DNA of 64,000 nt from Spirulina subsalsa PCC 9445. Lineage in GTDB: Bacteria; Cyanobacteriota; Cyanobacteriia; Cyanobacteriales; Spirulinaceae. Shown in pieces: positions 1-11,000 of the stretch. The DNA is taken from contig NZ_JH980292.1 in NCBI RefSeq assembly GCF_000314005.1, forward strand, positions 5,119,894 to 5,183,893, in the 5' to 3' direction. How positions within the stretch are numbered: position 1 is the first letter of the stretch; each line of letters begins with the position of its first letter. Both the position numbers and the translations under genes were made by a program. Under the pieces are notes generated by a model. That model was not told where the DNA came from. It saw nothing but the letters and a program-made list of their open reading frames with translations, and ran no database searches.

Positions 1-1
1 T

Positions 2-3000
2 AAACTCTTGCAACAAGATTATCCAAGCTTCAACGATTTACTCCAATTTCGTAATCAATACACCATTGCCAAAAACCTCAATATTCCGGGGATTGTCCAT
101 CCCTACGGCTTAGAAACCTATCAACACAGTTATCTATTAGTTATGGAGGATTGTGGGGGGGTTGCCCTGCGGGATTATGTGCGTTGTGAACGTCTGAGCC
201 TGCCAAAAGTGTTAAATATTGCTATTCAACTCGCGCAGATTCTCTATGATCTTCATCAGGCGAATGTCATCCATAAGGACATTAAACCTGCAAATATTCT
301 GATTCAACCCAATAGTGAAAAAATCAAACTCATTGATTTTAGTATTGCCTCTCTGTTACCGAAAGAAACCCAATCGTTGCAAAATCCCACAGGTTTAGAG
401 GGAACGTTAGCCTATATTGCCCCAGAACAAACAGGGCGGATGAATCGAGGGATTGATTACCGGGCGGATTTTTACGCGTTGGGGGTAACATTGTTTGAAT
501 TGTTAGCGGGGGAATTACCTTTTTCAAGTAATGAACCCCTCGAATTAGTCCATTGTCATATTGCCAAAACACCACCTACTCTGAGTTTAGAACAAGCACC
601 AGAAATGGTAAATGCTATTGTGCAGAAGTTAATGGCGAAAAATGCGGAGGATCGTTATCAAAGTGCTTGGGGGTTAAAACATGACTTGGAAATGTGCCTT
701 GAACAGTGGCTAAGAAAGGGGAAAATTGAGCCGTTTGATCTCGGAGAACGGGATCAGTGCGATCGCTTTTTAATTCCCGAAAAACTCTATGGCCGCGCTG
801 GGGAAGTCCAAGCTCTTCTAGAGGCTTTTGAGCGCGTCACAGAATCCGGGGCGGAATTTGTGCTGGTGGCGGGTTTTTCCGGCATTGGTAAAACGGCGGT
901 TGTCCATGAAGTGCATAAACCCATTGCCCGACAACGGGGTTATTTTATTCAGGGCAAATTTGACCAGTTTAATCGCAATGTGCCGTTTTGTGCTTTTGTG
1001 CAGGCTTTCCGGGATTTAGTCAATCAACTGCTTTCGGAGTCCAGCCTAGAATTGCAGACTTGGCGGGAACAAATCCAAGGGAGCTTAGGAGAGAATGCCC
1101 AAGCTATCTTAGAAGTATTACCAGAACTAGAGCGCATTATTGGGCTACAGCCTCCGGTGCCAGAACTATCTGGGACGGCGGCTCAAACTCGCTTTAATCT
1201 ATTGTTTCAGGGCTTAATTCAGGTTTTTGCTACGGCGAAACATCCTTTAGTGATCTTTCTGGATGATTTGCAATGGGCCGATTCTGCCTCCTTAAAGTTG
1301 ATGGAATTGTTAATGGCGGAGGGAGAAAGTGGACATTTTTTGTTAATTGGGGCTTATCGGGATAATGAGGTATTTCAAGCCCATCCCTTAATGCTCATGT
1401 TGCAGGACATTCAGCAACAAGGGGCGAAAGTTAACACGATCACCTTGAAGCCCTTAAGTTTTCAGAGTTTAAACCAACTGGTAGCGGATACGTTGAACTG
1501 TTCTAACCCGGCCGCCGAACCCCTAAGTTGGCTCATTCAACAAAAAACCCAGGGCAATCCCTTCTTTGTCACTCAATTTTTAAAAGCCCTTTATCACGAT
1601 CACCTCGTTTATTTTGATCCAGAAAGCCATCACTGGCAATGTGATTTAACCCAAGTGCGTGGCCTTGCGCTAACGGATGATGTGGTGAGGTTTATGGCCG
1701 AGCAGTTGCAGAAGTTGCCGCCCAAGACCCAAGAAAGCCTAAAACTGGCGGCTTGTATGGGCAATCAGTTTGATTTAGAGACTTTGGCGATCGCCTCCGA
1801 ACAATCGGAAACCGACGTAGCGGATCATCTCTGGCCGGCTTTACAACAAGGATTTGTCATTCCCCAGAGCCAAGTTTATAAATTCTACCTTGCCCAAGAA
1901 GAAGGAGAAATCGGGGGAGAAACTCGGCAAACCGTCCCCTACCGTTTTTTGCATGATCGCGTCCAACAAGCGGCCTATTCCCTGATTCCAGACTCTGAAA
2001 AGCAACGCTTTCACTACCATATTGGCCAATTGCTGTTAGCCCAAATTCCCCCCCACGAACGGGAAGAGCGGATTTTTGAACTGGTGAATCAGTTAAACTA
2101 TGGCCTTGAGTTGATCAACACTCCCCAAGAAAAACAAGAACTCGCTCAACTGAACTGGATTGCTGGCCAAAAAGCTCGCAGTGCTACCGCTTATCAGGCC
2201 GGACGCACCTATGCAGAAGTCGGCTTATCTCTGTTGGGGGAACAGCCTTGGCAGGAGTATTATGAGCTTTGTTTAGTTTTCCACCATTTGGGGGCAGAAC
2301 TCGCCTCTTTAGAGGGGGATTATGAGCAGATGGAGGGCTTGGTGCAAGCTATCCTGAATCACGCTCATAGCTTACTAGAAAAAGTTCCCGCCTACCACAC
2401 TCGCATCCTAGCCCATGTCTACCGCAATCAACTGACGGAGGCCATTGAGGTGGCTCATCGTGTGTTAAATCAGTTAGGGGTTCATTTACCCCCATGCCCC
2501 AGCGCGGAAGACTTGCAAGGGTATATGGCAGAGATTCAGGGGTTAATGGGCGATCGCGACGTACTCGATTTAGTTCACCTACCCGTTCTGACCCAACGGG
2601 AAACCATCGCCGCCCTCCAAATTGGCAATAGTATCATCCCCGCCACCTATATTACCGGGTCGTCCCTTTTCCCCGCCCTGATTTGTTCGGCCGTGAAACT
2701 CTCCATCGAGTATGGTCATGGGGCGGCCTCTCCCTTTGGCTATGCCTGCTATGGGTTTCTGGTCTGTAATATCTTGCGGGATGTGGAAAACGGGGTGAAA
2801 TTTGGTCAATTAGCCCTCAACGTGGCCAATCAACTGGACATTAAGGCCGTTAAACCGGAACCCTTAGCCACAACGGGCTTATTTATTCTCCATCGCCAGT
2901 TTCTCGCCCAAGACACCCTGAGCTTACCCAAAGAAGGCTATAAAATTGCCCTAGAGGTGGGGAACTTAGACTTTGCTGGACGAAGTGCCTATACCTTCTG

Positions 3001-5257
3001 TATTAATGCTTTTTGGGGAGGTCAACCTTTAACGACCTTGGCATCCGAAACCTATGGCTATTATCACGCCTTGAAGCAGTTACACCAACAGGCCACCGCC
3101 GATTATTGTTGGCTTTATTGGCGCTCCATTTTGAATTTAATGGAACAGAGGAAGTATCCCAGCATCTTAACGGAGAACGACGACCAACCGGAAACCCTCT
3201 TACCGAAACTGTTAGCCGCCCATGATTTATTCGGTTTATATTTCTTCTACCTTTATAAACTCATGCTGGCCTATTTGTTTGGGGATTTAGAGGCAGCCGA
3301 ACGGTACAGCGTGGCGTTAAAAACCCACTTTATCGGCGGGGTGGGAACGATGGGGGAACCCGCCTTTTATTTCTATGATTCCCTCTTGGCCTTGGCACAA
3401 TTTAACGGTTCTGTGGAACAACAAGCGCGATTATTGGAGCGCGTCGCCCAAAATCTAACCCACCTCAAAGACCACTGGGCGCACTATGCCCCCATGAACC
3501 ATCAACATAAGGTAGACCTCATTGAGGCGGAGAAATACCGCGTCTTGGGGCAGCCAGCGGCCGCTCTAGAAGCTTATGATCGGGCGATTGCCGGAGCCAA
3601 AGCTCATGATTATGTACAGGAAGAAGCCATCGCTTATGAATGTGCCGCCCGCTTCTATCGCACTTGGGGGAAAGAAAAAATCGCCGCCGTTTATATGCAG
3701 GAGGCCTATTATAGTTATTCCCGCTGGGGCGCAAAAGCGAAAACCGAACAGCTAGAAGCTCGTTATCCTGACTTACTCCGCCCCATCCTCCAACCCAAAA
3801 CCCCTAGTTTCAATGCCTTAGATACCCTCGCAACCTTGAGTATCGGTGCTTTCAATCCTCCTGCAAGTCATTCTTCCTCTAGTTCCACCATTAACACCGT
3901 ATTGGATTTCGTCGCCATTCTCAAAGCGGCTCAGGCTCTATCCAGTACAATTAAACTAGAGGAACTGCTCAATCAACTCAGTCAAATCATCCTACACCAT
4001 TCAGGAGGCGATCGCGGCCTATTGCTTTTAAACACACCAGAGATCGGTTGGCAACTGCGGGCGATCGCAACCCCAGAGGAAACCCACCTCTGTAGTTTAT
4101 CCCTCACGGATGCCGCCCAGATGCCCCTAGAGTTGATTCAATATGTCCAAAATACACAGAGTCCTGTTGTGATTGACGATCTCAAAACCGAGTTACCCAT
4201 TTGGGGGGATTATCTCCTTGAACAACAACCCAAGAGTGTCCTTTGTTTACCCCTACTCAATCAAACCCAACTCATCGGTATTGTTTATCTAGAAAATCGT
4301 CTTGCGAGTGGTGTGTTTAGTGCCGATCACCTGCTGATTTTAAACTTCCTCTGTACTCAGGCCGCCATTTCCTTAGAAAATGCCCGACTGTACCAAACCA
4401 CCCAAAACGCCTTAAATAACTTGCAGGCAGCCCAATTACAAATCATTCAGAGCGAAAAAATGGCCTCTTTGGGGAATTTAGTGGCCGGGGTAGCCCACGA
4501 AATTAATAATCCCCTCGGTTTCTTGCAAGGGAGTATTAAAAACACCAAGGACTATATGCAGGACGTGCTGGAACATTTGGCTCTCTATGAACAACATCAT
4601 GGGGATGGGGGGCGAGTGATTGCCGCCCATAGTCAGGAGATTGAGTTAGACTTCATCCGAGAGGATTTCCCCCAACTGATGCAATCAATGCAGGGGGCGA
4701 TGGAGCGCATTGGGTCGATTAGTAACAGCTTGCGGACTTTCTCCCGAGGAGATACTCACGAAAAAATCAGCGCCGATCTCCATGAGGGACTCGATAGCAC
4801 GCTGTTGATTTTAAAGTACCGCTTAAAAGCCAATGCTAAACGCCCAGCCATTCAAGTGTTGAGAAATTATGGGGATATTCCCCCGGTGCATTGTTTTTTA
4901 GGGCAACTCAATCAAGTGTTTATGAATTTGATTGCTAATGCCATTGATGCCCTTGATGAGGCGAGTGTGGGGCGGAGTTTTGGCTATTTGGAAACGAATC
5001 CCAATCAGATCAGGATTCAAACCCAAATGCAGGGGGAAGAGGTAATCATCACCATTGGGGATAATGGTTTAGGAATGTCTCCGACAACTCAAGCCCATAT
5101 TTTTGATCAGGGATTTACGACGAAAGCCGTAGGGAAAGGCACGGGGTTAGGTTTGGCGATCGCACAACAGATTATTGTGGAAAAACACGGGGGAAGTCTG
5201 GATATGACCTCTGGGCCCGGTCAAGGTACTATCTTTATAATCCGTTTACCTAAATAG
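2..5257 (+). CDS. Giant hybrid Ser/Thr protein kinase - AAA ATPase - GAF - histidine kinase (5' end outside window)
   Basis: Multi-domain sensor kinase. The frame is open through the window's first base, so the true start lies upstream; the kinase glycine loop and ATP-binding Lys are missing. Visible domains: Ser/Thr kinase (catalytic HKDIKPANIL near residue 90, DFS in place of DFG, then APEQ); AAA-type ATPase with Walker A GFSGIGKT near residue 290 and Walker B VIFLDDLQWAD near 418; a long helical, TPR-like middle; GAF at about 1305-1460; HisKA H-box with AHEINNP near 1496; HATPase with N, G1 (DNGLGM) and G2 (GTGLGLA) boxes at about 1630-1748. No receiver domain or membrane segment is seen, so it should be a soluble kinase that signals to a partner encoded elsewhere. 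This architecture is common in filamentous cyanobacteria, where most members have no known signal. The stop codon TAG is completed by the first G of the mobile element that follows. Confidence 0.93.
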   Translation, partial: KLLQQDYPSFNDLLQFRNQYTIAKNLNIPGIVHPYGLETYQHSYLLVMEDCGGVALRDYVRCERLSLPKVLNIAIQLAQILYDLHQANVIHKDIKPANILIQPNSEKIKLIDFSIASLLPKETQSLQNPTGLEGTLAYIAPEQTGRMNRGIDYRADFYALGVTLFELLAGELPFSSNEPLELVHCHIAKTPPTLSLEQAPEMVNAIVQKLMAKNAEDRYQSAWGLKHDLEMCLEQWLRKGKIEPFDLGERDQCDRFLIPEKLYGRAGEVQALLEAFERVTESGAEFVLVAGFSGIGKTAVVHEVHKPIARQRGYFIQGKFDQFNRNVPFCAFVQAFRDLVNQLLSESSLELQTWREQIQGSLGENAQAILEVLPELERIIGLQPPVPELSGTAAQTRFNLLFQGLIQVFATAKHPLVIFLDDLQWADSASLKLMELLMAEGESGHFLLIGAYRDNEVFQAHPLMLMLQDIQQQGAKVNTITLKPLSFQSLNQLVADTLNCSNPAAEPLSWLIQQKTQGNPFFVTQFLKALYHDHLVYFDPESHHWQCDLTQVRGLALTDDVVRFMAEQLQKLPPKTQESLKLAACMGNQFDLETLAIASEQSETDVADHLWPALQQGFVIPQSQVYKFYLAQEEGEIGGETRQTVPYRFLHDRVQQAAYSLIPDSEKQRFHYHIGQLLLAQIPPHEREERIFELVNQLNYGLELINTPQEKQELAQLNWIAGQKARSATAYQAGRTYAEVGLSLLGEQPWQEYYELCLVFHHLGAELASLEGDYEQMEGLVQAILNHAHSLLEKVPAYHTRILAHVYRNQLTEAIEVAHRVLNQLGVHLPPCPSAEDLQGYMAEIQGLMGDRDVLDLVHLPVLTQRETIAALQIGNSIIPATYITGSSLFPALICSAVKLSIEYGHGAASPFGYACYGFLVCNILRDVENGVKFGQLALNVANQLDIKAVKPEPLATTGLFILHRQFLAQDTLSLPKEGYKIALEVGNLDFAGRSAYTFCINAFWGGQPLTTLASETYGYYHALKQLHQQATADYCWLYWRSILNLMEQRKYPSILTENDDQPETLLPKLLAAHDLFGLYFFYLYKLMLAYLFGDLEAAERYSVALKTHFIGGVGTMGEPAFYFYDSLLALAQFNGSVEQQARLLERVAQNLTHLKDHWAHYAPMNHQHKVDLIEAEKYRVLGQPAAALEAYDRAIAGAKAHDYVQEEAIAYECAARFYRTWGKEKIAAVYMQEAYYSYSRWGAKAKTEQLEARYPDLLRPILQPKTPSFNALDTLATLSIGAFNPPASHSSSSSTINTVLDFVAILKAAQALSSTIKLEELLNQLSQIILHHSGGDRGLLLLNTPEIGWQLRAIATPEETHLCSLSLTDAAQMPLELIQYVQNTQSPVVIDDLKTELPIWGDYLLEQQPKSVLCLPLLNQTQLIGIVYLENRLASGVFSADHLLILNFLCTQAAISLENARLYQTTQNALNNLQAAQLQIIQSEKMASLGNLVAGVAHEINNPLGFLQGSIKNTKDYMQDVLEHLALYEQHHGDGGRVIAAHSQEIELDFIREDFPQLMQSMQGAMERIGSISNSLRTFSRGDTHEKISADLHEGLDSTLLILKYRLKANAKRPAIQVLRNYGDIPPVHCFLGQLNQVFMNLIANAIDALDEASVGRSFGYLETNPNQIRIQTQMQGEEVIITIGDNGLGMSPTTQAHIFDQGFTTKAVGKGTGLGLAIAQQIIVEKHGGSLDMTSGPGQGTIFIIRLPK

Positions 5258-5417
5258 GGCTTGCTGAATAAGTCCGAGAGTTGGGGAATCGGGAGTCGGG
5301 AGTCGGGAGTCGGGAGTCGGGAATAGGCAATCGTGCCAGTTTTAGATGATCTGTTCCCTGTTAAGAGTTCCCTGTTCCCTTGTTGAGCCTAGCATAGGCG
5401 TGTTATTCAGCAGACCC
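5257..5417 (+). mobile_element. MITE-like element, copy 1 (161 bp)
   Basis: Non-coding element with 15-bp imperfect terminal inverted repeats (GGGCTTGCTGAATAA at the left, reverse complement of GGGTCTGCTGAATAA at the right). It is flanked by a perfect 6-bp direct repeat TAAATA (5251-5256 and 5418-5423), as expected of a target-site duplication. The interior holds four tandem GGGAGTC heptamers. Copies at 7859-8004 and 20751-20911 share the interior. Removing the element and one TAAATA would restore a TAA stop at the same codon of the upstream kinase gene, so the insertion left that protein unchanged. Confidence 0.85.
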
Positions 5418-5429
5418 TAAATAATTGTT

Positions 5430-5518
5430 GGTTAATTTTCGGGGCATCGAACCCCTCAATTAACCGTCTTTCATCCCGACACTGACATTTGTACAGTGCG
5501 GGGCTTCCCGACGATGAG
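5430..5518 (-). other. Hairpin cluster downstream of trpB; possible relic of an IS200/IS605 right end
   Basis: Three nested or adjacent inverted repeats in 90 bp: GGTTAATT (5430-5437) with AATTAACC (5458-5465), enclosing GGGG/CCCC; CACTG (5480-5484) with CAGTG (5494-5498); and a GC-rich CGGGG/CCCG stretch. Read on the minus strand this directly follows the trpB stop. The arrangement resembles the structured right ends (omegaRNA region) of IS605-family elements in cyanobacteria, but no tnpB is present. It could equally serve as a trpB terminator, although no T-run follows. Confidence 0.35.
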
Positions 5519-6760
5519 CTAAATCCCACCCTCTAAATACTTCGCCACCGTCTGCACATCCTTATCCCCTCGTCCAGAACAGTTAATCACAAGACGAGGA
5601 CTGCCCGTTAATTGAGGACAAAGGGTTTCTAAATAGGCGATCGCATGAGAGGTTTCCAAAGCCGGAATAATGCCTTCTAACTCCGCCAAACGCTGTAAAG
5701 CGGCGATCGCCTCCCCATCCGTCACACTATAATACTCCGCCCGTCCCGTCTCCTTCAAATAACTATGCTCAGGCCCCACCCCCGGATAATCTAACCCCGC
5801 ACTAATCGAATGAGCCTCAATCACCTGTCCCTCCTCATCCTGCAATAAATAGCTCATCGCCCCATGTAACACCCCCGGACGACCTTTTGTGAGGGTAGCC
5901 GCGTGTTTATCCGTTTCCGTGCCTTCTCCCGCCGCCTCCACGCCAATTAAGCGCACTTGGGAGTCCTGCACAAACTCATAAAACAGACCCATCGCATTAG
6001 AACCGCCCCCCACACAAGCCAACAAAATATCCGGCACCCCGCCCCACTTTTCTAAAGCCTGTTGACGAGTTTCCTTGCCAATCACCCCATGAAAATCCCG
6101 TACCATCATGGGATAGGGATGAGGCCCCGCCACCGAGCCTAAAATATAGTGGGTGGTTTCCACATTGGTCACCCAGTCCCGAATCGCCTCCGATGTCGCA
6201 TCCTTCAGCGTTCCCGTACCCGCCGCCACAGGTTGCACCCGCGCCCCCATTAAGCGCATCCGAAACACATTGAGCGCCTGCCGTTCCATATCCTGAACGC
6301 CCATATAAATCACGCATTCCAGACCAAAACGAGCGCACACCGTCGCCGTCGCAACCCCATGTTGTCCGGCTCCCGTTTCGGCAATAATGCGCCCTTTCCC
6401 CATGCGTTTAGCTAACAACACCTGACCCAAAGCATTATTAATCTTATGGGCTCCGGTATGGTTTAAATCTTCCCGTTTCAAGTAAATTTGCGGCCCGCTG
6501 CCATCGGGTTTGGCGTAGTGTGCCGTTAAGCGTTCGGCAAAATACAGGGGATTGGGTCGTCCCACATAGTCCCCTAATAAGCCATCGAGTTCCTGTAAAA
6601 AATCCGGATCCTTGCGATACTGCTCATAGGCCGCTTCCAGTTCCGCCAAAGCAGGCATGAGGGTTTCAGGAACATATTTCCCACCAAAACGGCCAAAGCG
6701 GCCAAGAGAATCCGGCTGTTGTTGGGCAGGAGTGCTAGGGGAGAGAGGAGTAGTCGTCAC
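5519..6760 (-). CDS. trpB: Tryptophan synthase beta chain
   Basis: PLP enzyme that joins indole and serine to make tryptophan, working as an alpha2-beta2 complex with TrpA in the cytoplasm. 413 aa, the normal length plus a short cyanobacterial N-terminal extension before [14 protein letters not shown]. The PLP lysine is K106 in [13 protein letters not shown], and the glycine-rich phosphate cup GGGSNAMG and the C-terminal SGRGDKD are present. The start codon is GTG. trpA is not adjacent. The gene is divergent from the DUF928 gene, with a 152-bp shared promoter region, and a hairpin cluster follows its stop. Confidence 0.98.
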   Translation of the reverse strand: MTTTPLSPSTPAQQQPDSLGRFGRFGGKYVPETLMPALAELEAAYEQYRKDPDFLQELDGLLGDYVGRPNPLYFAERLTAHYAKPDGSGPQIYLKREDLNHTGAHKINNALGQVLLAKRMGKGRIIAETGAGQHGVATATVCARFGLECVIYMGVQDMERQALNVFRMRLMGARVQPVAAGTGTLKDATSEAIRDWVTNVETTHYILGSVAGPHPYPMMVRDFHGVIGKETRQQALEKWGGVPDILLACVGGGSNAMGLFYEFVQDSQVRLIGVEAAGEGTETDKHAATLTKGRPGVLHGAMSYLLQDEEGQVIEAHSISAGLDYPGVGPEHSYLKETGRAEYYSVTDGEAIAALQRLAELEGIIPALETSHAIAYLETLCPQLTGSPRLVINCSGRGDKDVQTVAKYLEGGI

Positions 6761-6912
6761 AGTTGTTCTGGGATTGAAGGGACAATTTTTTATTGTGACA
6801 TACTCTCTCGTTCACGGCTACGCCAGATCACGGGAATCCATCCTCAATTCCCCTATTCCCCCGATTCGTGAGCCATAATCGAGGTAGCAGCCATTGTGTG
6901 GGGTAACGGATC

Positions 6913-7791
6913 ATGAGGAATCAACCAAGGTTACGTTCTATCCGTCGCGTTGGAGTTTATCTGTTTATTTTCCTCTGCGCGAGTCTGGCTTTTCCGGTTT
7001 TTGCTCAACTGCAACAGACGATAGAATTTCGGCCGCCCCGTCGTGGGACTCCCTCCCGGACGATTCCCGCCGGTACTCGGATGACGGAACCTGAACCCTT
7101 TGATGATCCTCAACGGGGTTCACCGACAGCCCCCATTGCTCCGGCTCCCCCGATAGTTGCGCCTGTTCCCTCTCGAATACCGGATGATGTCCTATATTTG
7201 CGCGGCCCTGATGCTTGTTATGATGAAGTAATGCCGCCCTTACAGGTGCTATTCCCGACTCCCCGGGAACCCGATGTAGAAGATGATCAGGTGGTGGTTT
7301 TACCCACTGGCACCACAACTCAAAGCAACCCCAGTTTATTTGTATATGTTCCCTCCAGTTCAGCCCAAGAGGTAGAGTTAACAGTGGTCAGGGCAGGAGA
7401 TGGGGAAACGATTTTCCACGAGTTTGTCACGCTACCTGAAGGGGAAGGGGTGATCTCGGTGTCCTTGCCGGGGATTTTAGAACCGAATCAGGAGTATCTC
7501 TGGGAATTTGCTTTGATTTGTGACTGGCAAAATCGAGAAAGCGATTCCTATATTCAAGGCACCCTCACCCGTTTACCCAGAAATTGGGTTTTAGATCGGC
7601 AAATTGCCCGCACTCGGGATTCCCTCACCCAAGCGCAAATTTACGCCCAGAATGGCGCGTGGTTGGATGCGCTCAAGATATTAGCCGAACGCCGTCAAGA
7701 CTACCCCGAATTATGGTCACAGTTGCTGGAGTCTGTGGGCTTAACTGAGGTGGCGAATCAACCGTTTTTAGGGGATTCCGAGCCGTTTTAA
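6913..7791 (+). CDS. DUF928 family exported protein
   Basis: 292 aa. An N-terminal hydrophobic signal (about residues 13-32, ending near PVFAQ) predicts export. The FRPPRRGTPSRTIPAGTR stretch, the LFVYVPSSS strand and the SVSLPG/W-FALICD pattern are hallmarks of DUF928, a family largely confined to cyanobacteria and often found beside CHASE2 or CHAT-domain proteins. No enzymatic function is known. The ATG has no strong ribosome-binding site. A direct-repeat tract and a MITE copy lie within 70 bp of the stop. It is transcribed alone, divergently from trpB. Confidence 0.85.
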   Translation: MRNQPRLRSIRRVGVYLFIFLCASLAFPVFAQLQQTIEFRPPRRGTPSRTIPAGTRMTEPEPFDDPQRGSPTAPIAPAPPIVAPVPSRIPDDVLYLRGPDACYDEVMPPLQVLFPTPREPDVEDDQVVVLPTGTTTQSNPSLFVYVPSSSAQEVELTVVRAGDGETIFHEFVTLPEGEGVISVSLPGILEPNQEYLWEFALICDWQNRESDSYIQGTLTRLPRNWVLDRQIARTRDSLTQAQIYAQNGAWLDALKILAERRQDYPELWSQLLESVGLTEVANQPFLGDSEPF

Positions 7792-7858
7792 AGGTTTTTG
7801 CTTCCCAGAGTCGGGAATCGGGAATTGGGAATTGGGAATCGGGAGTCGGGAATAGGTA

Positions 7859-8004
7859 GGGCTTGCTGAATAAGTCCGAGAGTTGGGGAATCGGGAGTCG
7901 GGAGTCGGGAATAGGCAATCGTGCCAGTTTTAGATGATCTGTTCCCTGTTAAGAGTTCCCTGTTCCCTTATTGAGCCTAGCATCTGGTGTTATTCAGCAG
8001 ACCC
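7859..8004 (+). mobile_element. MITE-like element, copy 2 (146 bp)
   Basis: Same ends and interior as copy 1, but with two rather than four GGGAGTC heptamers, which explains the 15-bp shorter length. Flanked by a perfect 6-bp direct repeat TAGGTA (7853-7858 and 8005-8010). A loose run of GGGAATCGGGAATTG-type repeats (7811-7850) precedes it. Confidence 0.85.
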
Positions 8005-8064
8005 TAGGTAATAGGTAATAATTATCAACTCCCCTGCCCCCCTGCTCCCCGTTCCCTAGCCCAG

Positions 8065-8079
8065 TTATTGAGCAAGCCC
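8065..8079 (-). repeat. Solitary MITE-type terminal repeat forming the stop codon of the chemoreceptor gene
   Basis: TTATTGAGCAAGCCC differs by one base from the MITE end TTATTCAGCAAGCCC. No partner end with matching flanks is found nearby other than those of copy 2. On the minus strand the terminal G completes the TAG stop of the chemoreceptor gene, the same junction as between copy 1 and the kinase gene. Confidence 0.55.
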
Positions 8080-11000
8080 TAATTGACCTTAAACTGCCGC
8101 ACCACCTCCTGTAACTGTTCAGCCGTGGCTAAAGAATCTTGGAAGGTATTCGACAACTGCACCGAAGCAACCGACGTGCTATTAGACACCTGGGCCACTT
8201 CTCGCATGGTTTGGGTGACAGATTTAGACTGCTCCAACTGCGCCGTCGTCGCTTGAGTAATCCCGGCCACTAATTCGCTAATCTGTGCCGTTGCCGCCGC
8301 GATCGCATTTAAATTTCCCTTCGTCTCCTCTACCAACGTTGTCCCTACACTGACCTGAGAAATAGCCGCCTCCGTCACCTTAATCACCTCGCTGGTTTGT
8401 TGACGAATTTCCGCCACCAAGTTGGAAATCTCCAACGTCGCACTGGCCGACTGACGCGCTAAAGACCGCACCTCATCGGCCACCACCGCAAACCCCCGTC
8501 CGTACTCCCCCGCCCGGGTTGCCTCAATGGCCGCATTAAGGGATAACAATTGGGTCTGGGTGGCAAAATCACTAATCAAATTGACCACCCGATCAATTTT
8601 TTGGGAGGACTCACTCAACTCGCGAATCTTCTGGGAGGCCTGGGCTACCGTGTCCCGAATCGCCAGAATCCCCTCCACCGTGCGATTCATCGCCGCATCC
8701 CCAGAGTGAACCGTTTGGTTGGCATTCTGCACCGCCTGCTCAATGGCCGCCGCGTTTTGGGTTACGTTTTGGGTCGAATTAACCATTTTCTGCACCTCCG
8801 CCAAGGCCTCATTTAACTCTTGGGCCTGTTCTTGGGCTTGGGCGGCTAAATTGCGGATTTGGGCATCACTCCCGGCCGAGGTTTCCGCGACCCGTGCCGT
8901 GGCCGTCTGGACCTGCATCACAATGGCGCGCAAACTTTGCAGGGTGTTGTTGTACACATCGGCAATGGTGCCTAACTCGTCTTCTGAAAGGGGCGCTCGC
9001 ACCGTTAAATCCCCCTCCAAAGCCGGACGCACGGCCGAGAGGAGTTCAATCGCCCGCCGTTGTAACAATTGGCGCTCCGCCTTTTCCCGTTCGGCCGCTT
9101 GGGCTAACTGTTGGGCTTGGTCTTGTAGGGTTTGTAAATCCTGCGCCCGTTGGAGGGCAATCCCTAACTGAAGCCCTAACTGTACCATTAACTTAATTTC
9201 CGCATCGTCCCACTGCCGAGGCCCAGAGCATTGATAATTCGCCATTAGGCCCCAGAGTTTATCCCCCAAAAAGATGGGCACCGTAATATAGGCGCGGGCT
9301 TGGAAACTCTCCAATAACTCCACATAACAGGGAGGAAACCCCGACTCATAAATATCATTGCTGGCGCGGAACTGTTCCCCTTTGCGGTAGGTTCCCCCTT
9401 GGGTTTGTTGGAGGTAGGTGTCTTGGGAGGCTAACTGAGACACCCGCATCTGTTTAATGGTGCAACCTTCCGTGTCGATGTTGGCCTGGGTTTGTTCTAA
9501 AATGCTCCCATCTTCAAACTGCGCCCCCAATAAGGGCAACCAATCGGCCCCCACAGACTCCGCCACAAATTCCCCACTCCAGTCCTCATTAAAGTGATAA
9601 ACCCCCACCCGGTCGGATTTAAACACCTTCCGCGCTTCCGTCGTAGCAATGCGGAAAATGGTTTTGATCTCGCTGGATTGTTTAATTTTGTCGGAAAGAA
9701 GTGCGATCGCCCGTTCCCGTTCCACCGCTTCCTCCAACTTCTGGGCTTGGAGCCGCAATTGCTCCAAATCTTCCCCCCGTTGTAAGGCAATCCCTAACTG
9801 CGCCCCCAAGTTCACCACCAGATTAATCTCTTCCGAGGTCCACTGCCGAGGCCCCGAACATTGATAACTGGCCATCAAGCCCCATAATTTCTTGCCTAAA
9901 AAGATTGGCACCGTCACATAAGCCCGGGCTTGAAAACGCTCCAACAGTTCCAAATAACAGCGCGGAAACCCTGCCCCATAGACATCATGACAAACCCGGT
10001 ATTTATCCCCCGTAACGTAGGTTCCCCCCTTCGTCCGTTCTAAATAGGTGTCCTTGCTGACCACTTCCTTGGTCGTCATTTGTTTAATCGTGCAGCCTTC
10101 GGTGTCAATATTGACTTTAGTCGCTTCTAGTAAACTTTCGTTTTCATACTGCTCTCGTAACAAGGACTTCCAATTCCCCGTCACCGACTCGGCGACAAAT
10201 TCCCCACTCCAATCGGGATTAAAGCGGTAAATCCCCACCCGGTCGGCTTTCAGCAGTTCTCGCACCTCTTGGGTGGCAATACGAAAAATGGTGTCTGTAT
10301 TCAGGGACTGTTTAATTTTGTCACTGACCACCGCAATGGTCCGTTCCCGTTTGACGGCCTCTTCTAAGCGTTGGGCTTGGGCTTTCACTTGGGCTAAATC
10401 CTCCGCCCGTTGTAGGGCAATCCCCAACTGGCCGCCCAAGTTGACCACCAGGTTAATTTCCTCATCCTGCCAGACCCGGGAGCGAGAACACTGATAGTTC
10501 GCCAATAAACCCCAGAGTTTATCCCCCAAAAAGATGGGAACCGTAATATAGGCCTTGGCTTGGAAACTTTCTAGTAGCTCAATATAACAATCGGGAAAAC
10601 CGGACTGGTAGATATCATTGCTCACCCGGAATTTTTCCCCTTGGCGGTAGGTTCCCCCCTTGGTGCGTTGGAGATAGGTGTCTTGGGCGGCCAATTCCTT
10701 GACCCGCATCTGTTTAATCGTGCAGCCGTCGGTGTCAATATTGCCCTGGGTTCCGGCTAAAATGCGCTCATCCGTCTCCTGAGCGCCCAGAAGGGATAAC
10801 CAGCCGGGGGCGACGGATTCGGCCAAAAACTGCCCACTCCAATCCTTATTAAAGCGATAAATCACCACCCGATCGGACTTTAACAACTTGCGAATCTCTT
10901 CCGTGGCTACCTTAAAGATGGTCTGGGTGTCGAGGGACTGTTTAATTTTATCGCTGACCAGTGTGATCGCCCGCTCCCGTTCCACCGCCTGCTTTAACTG

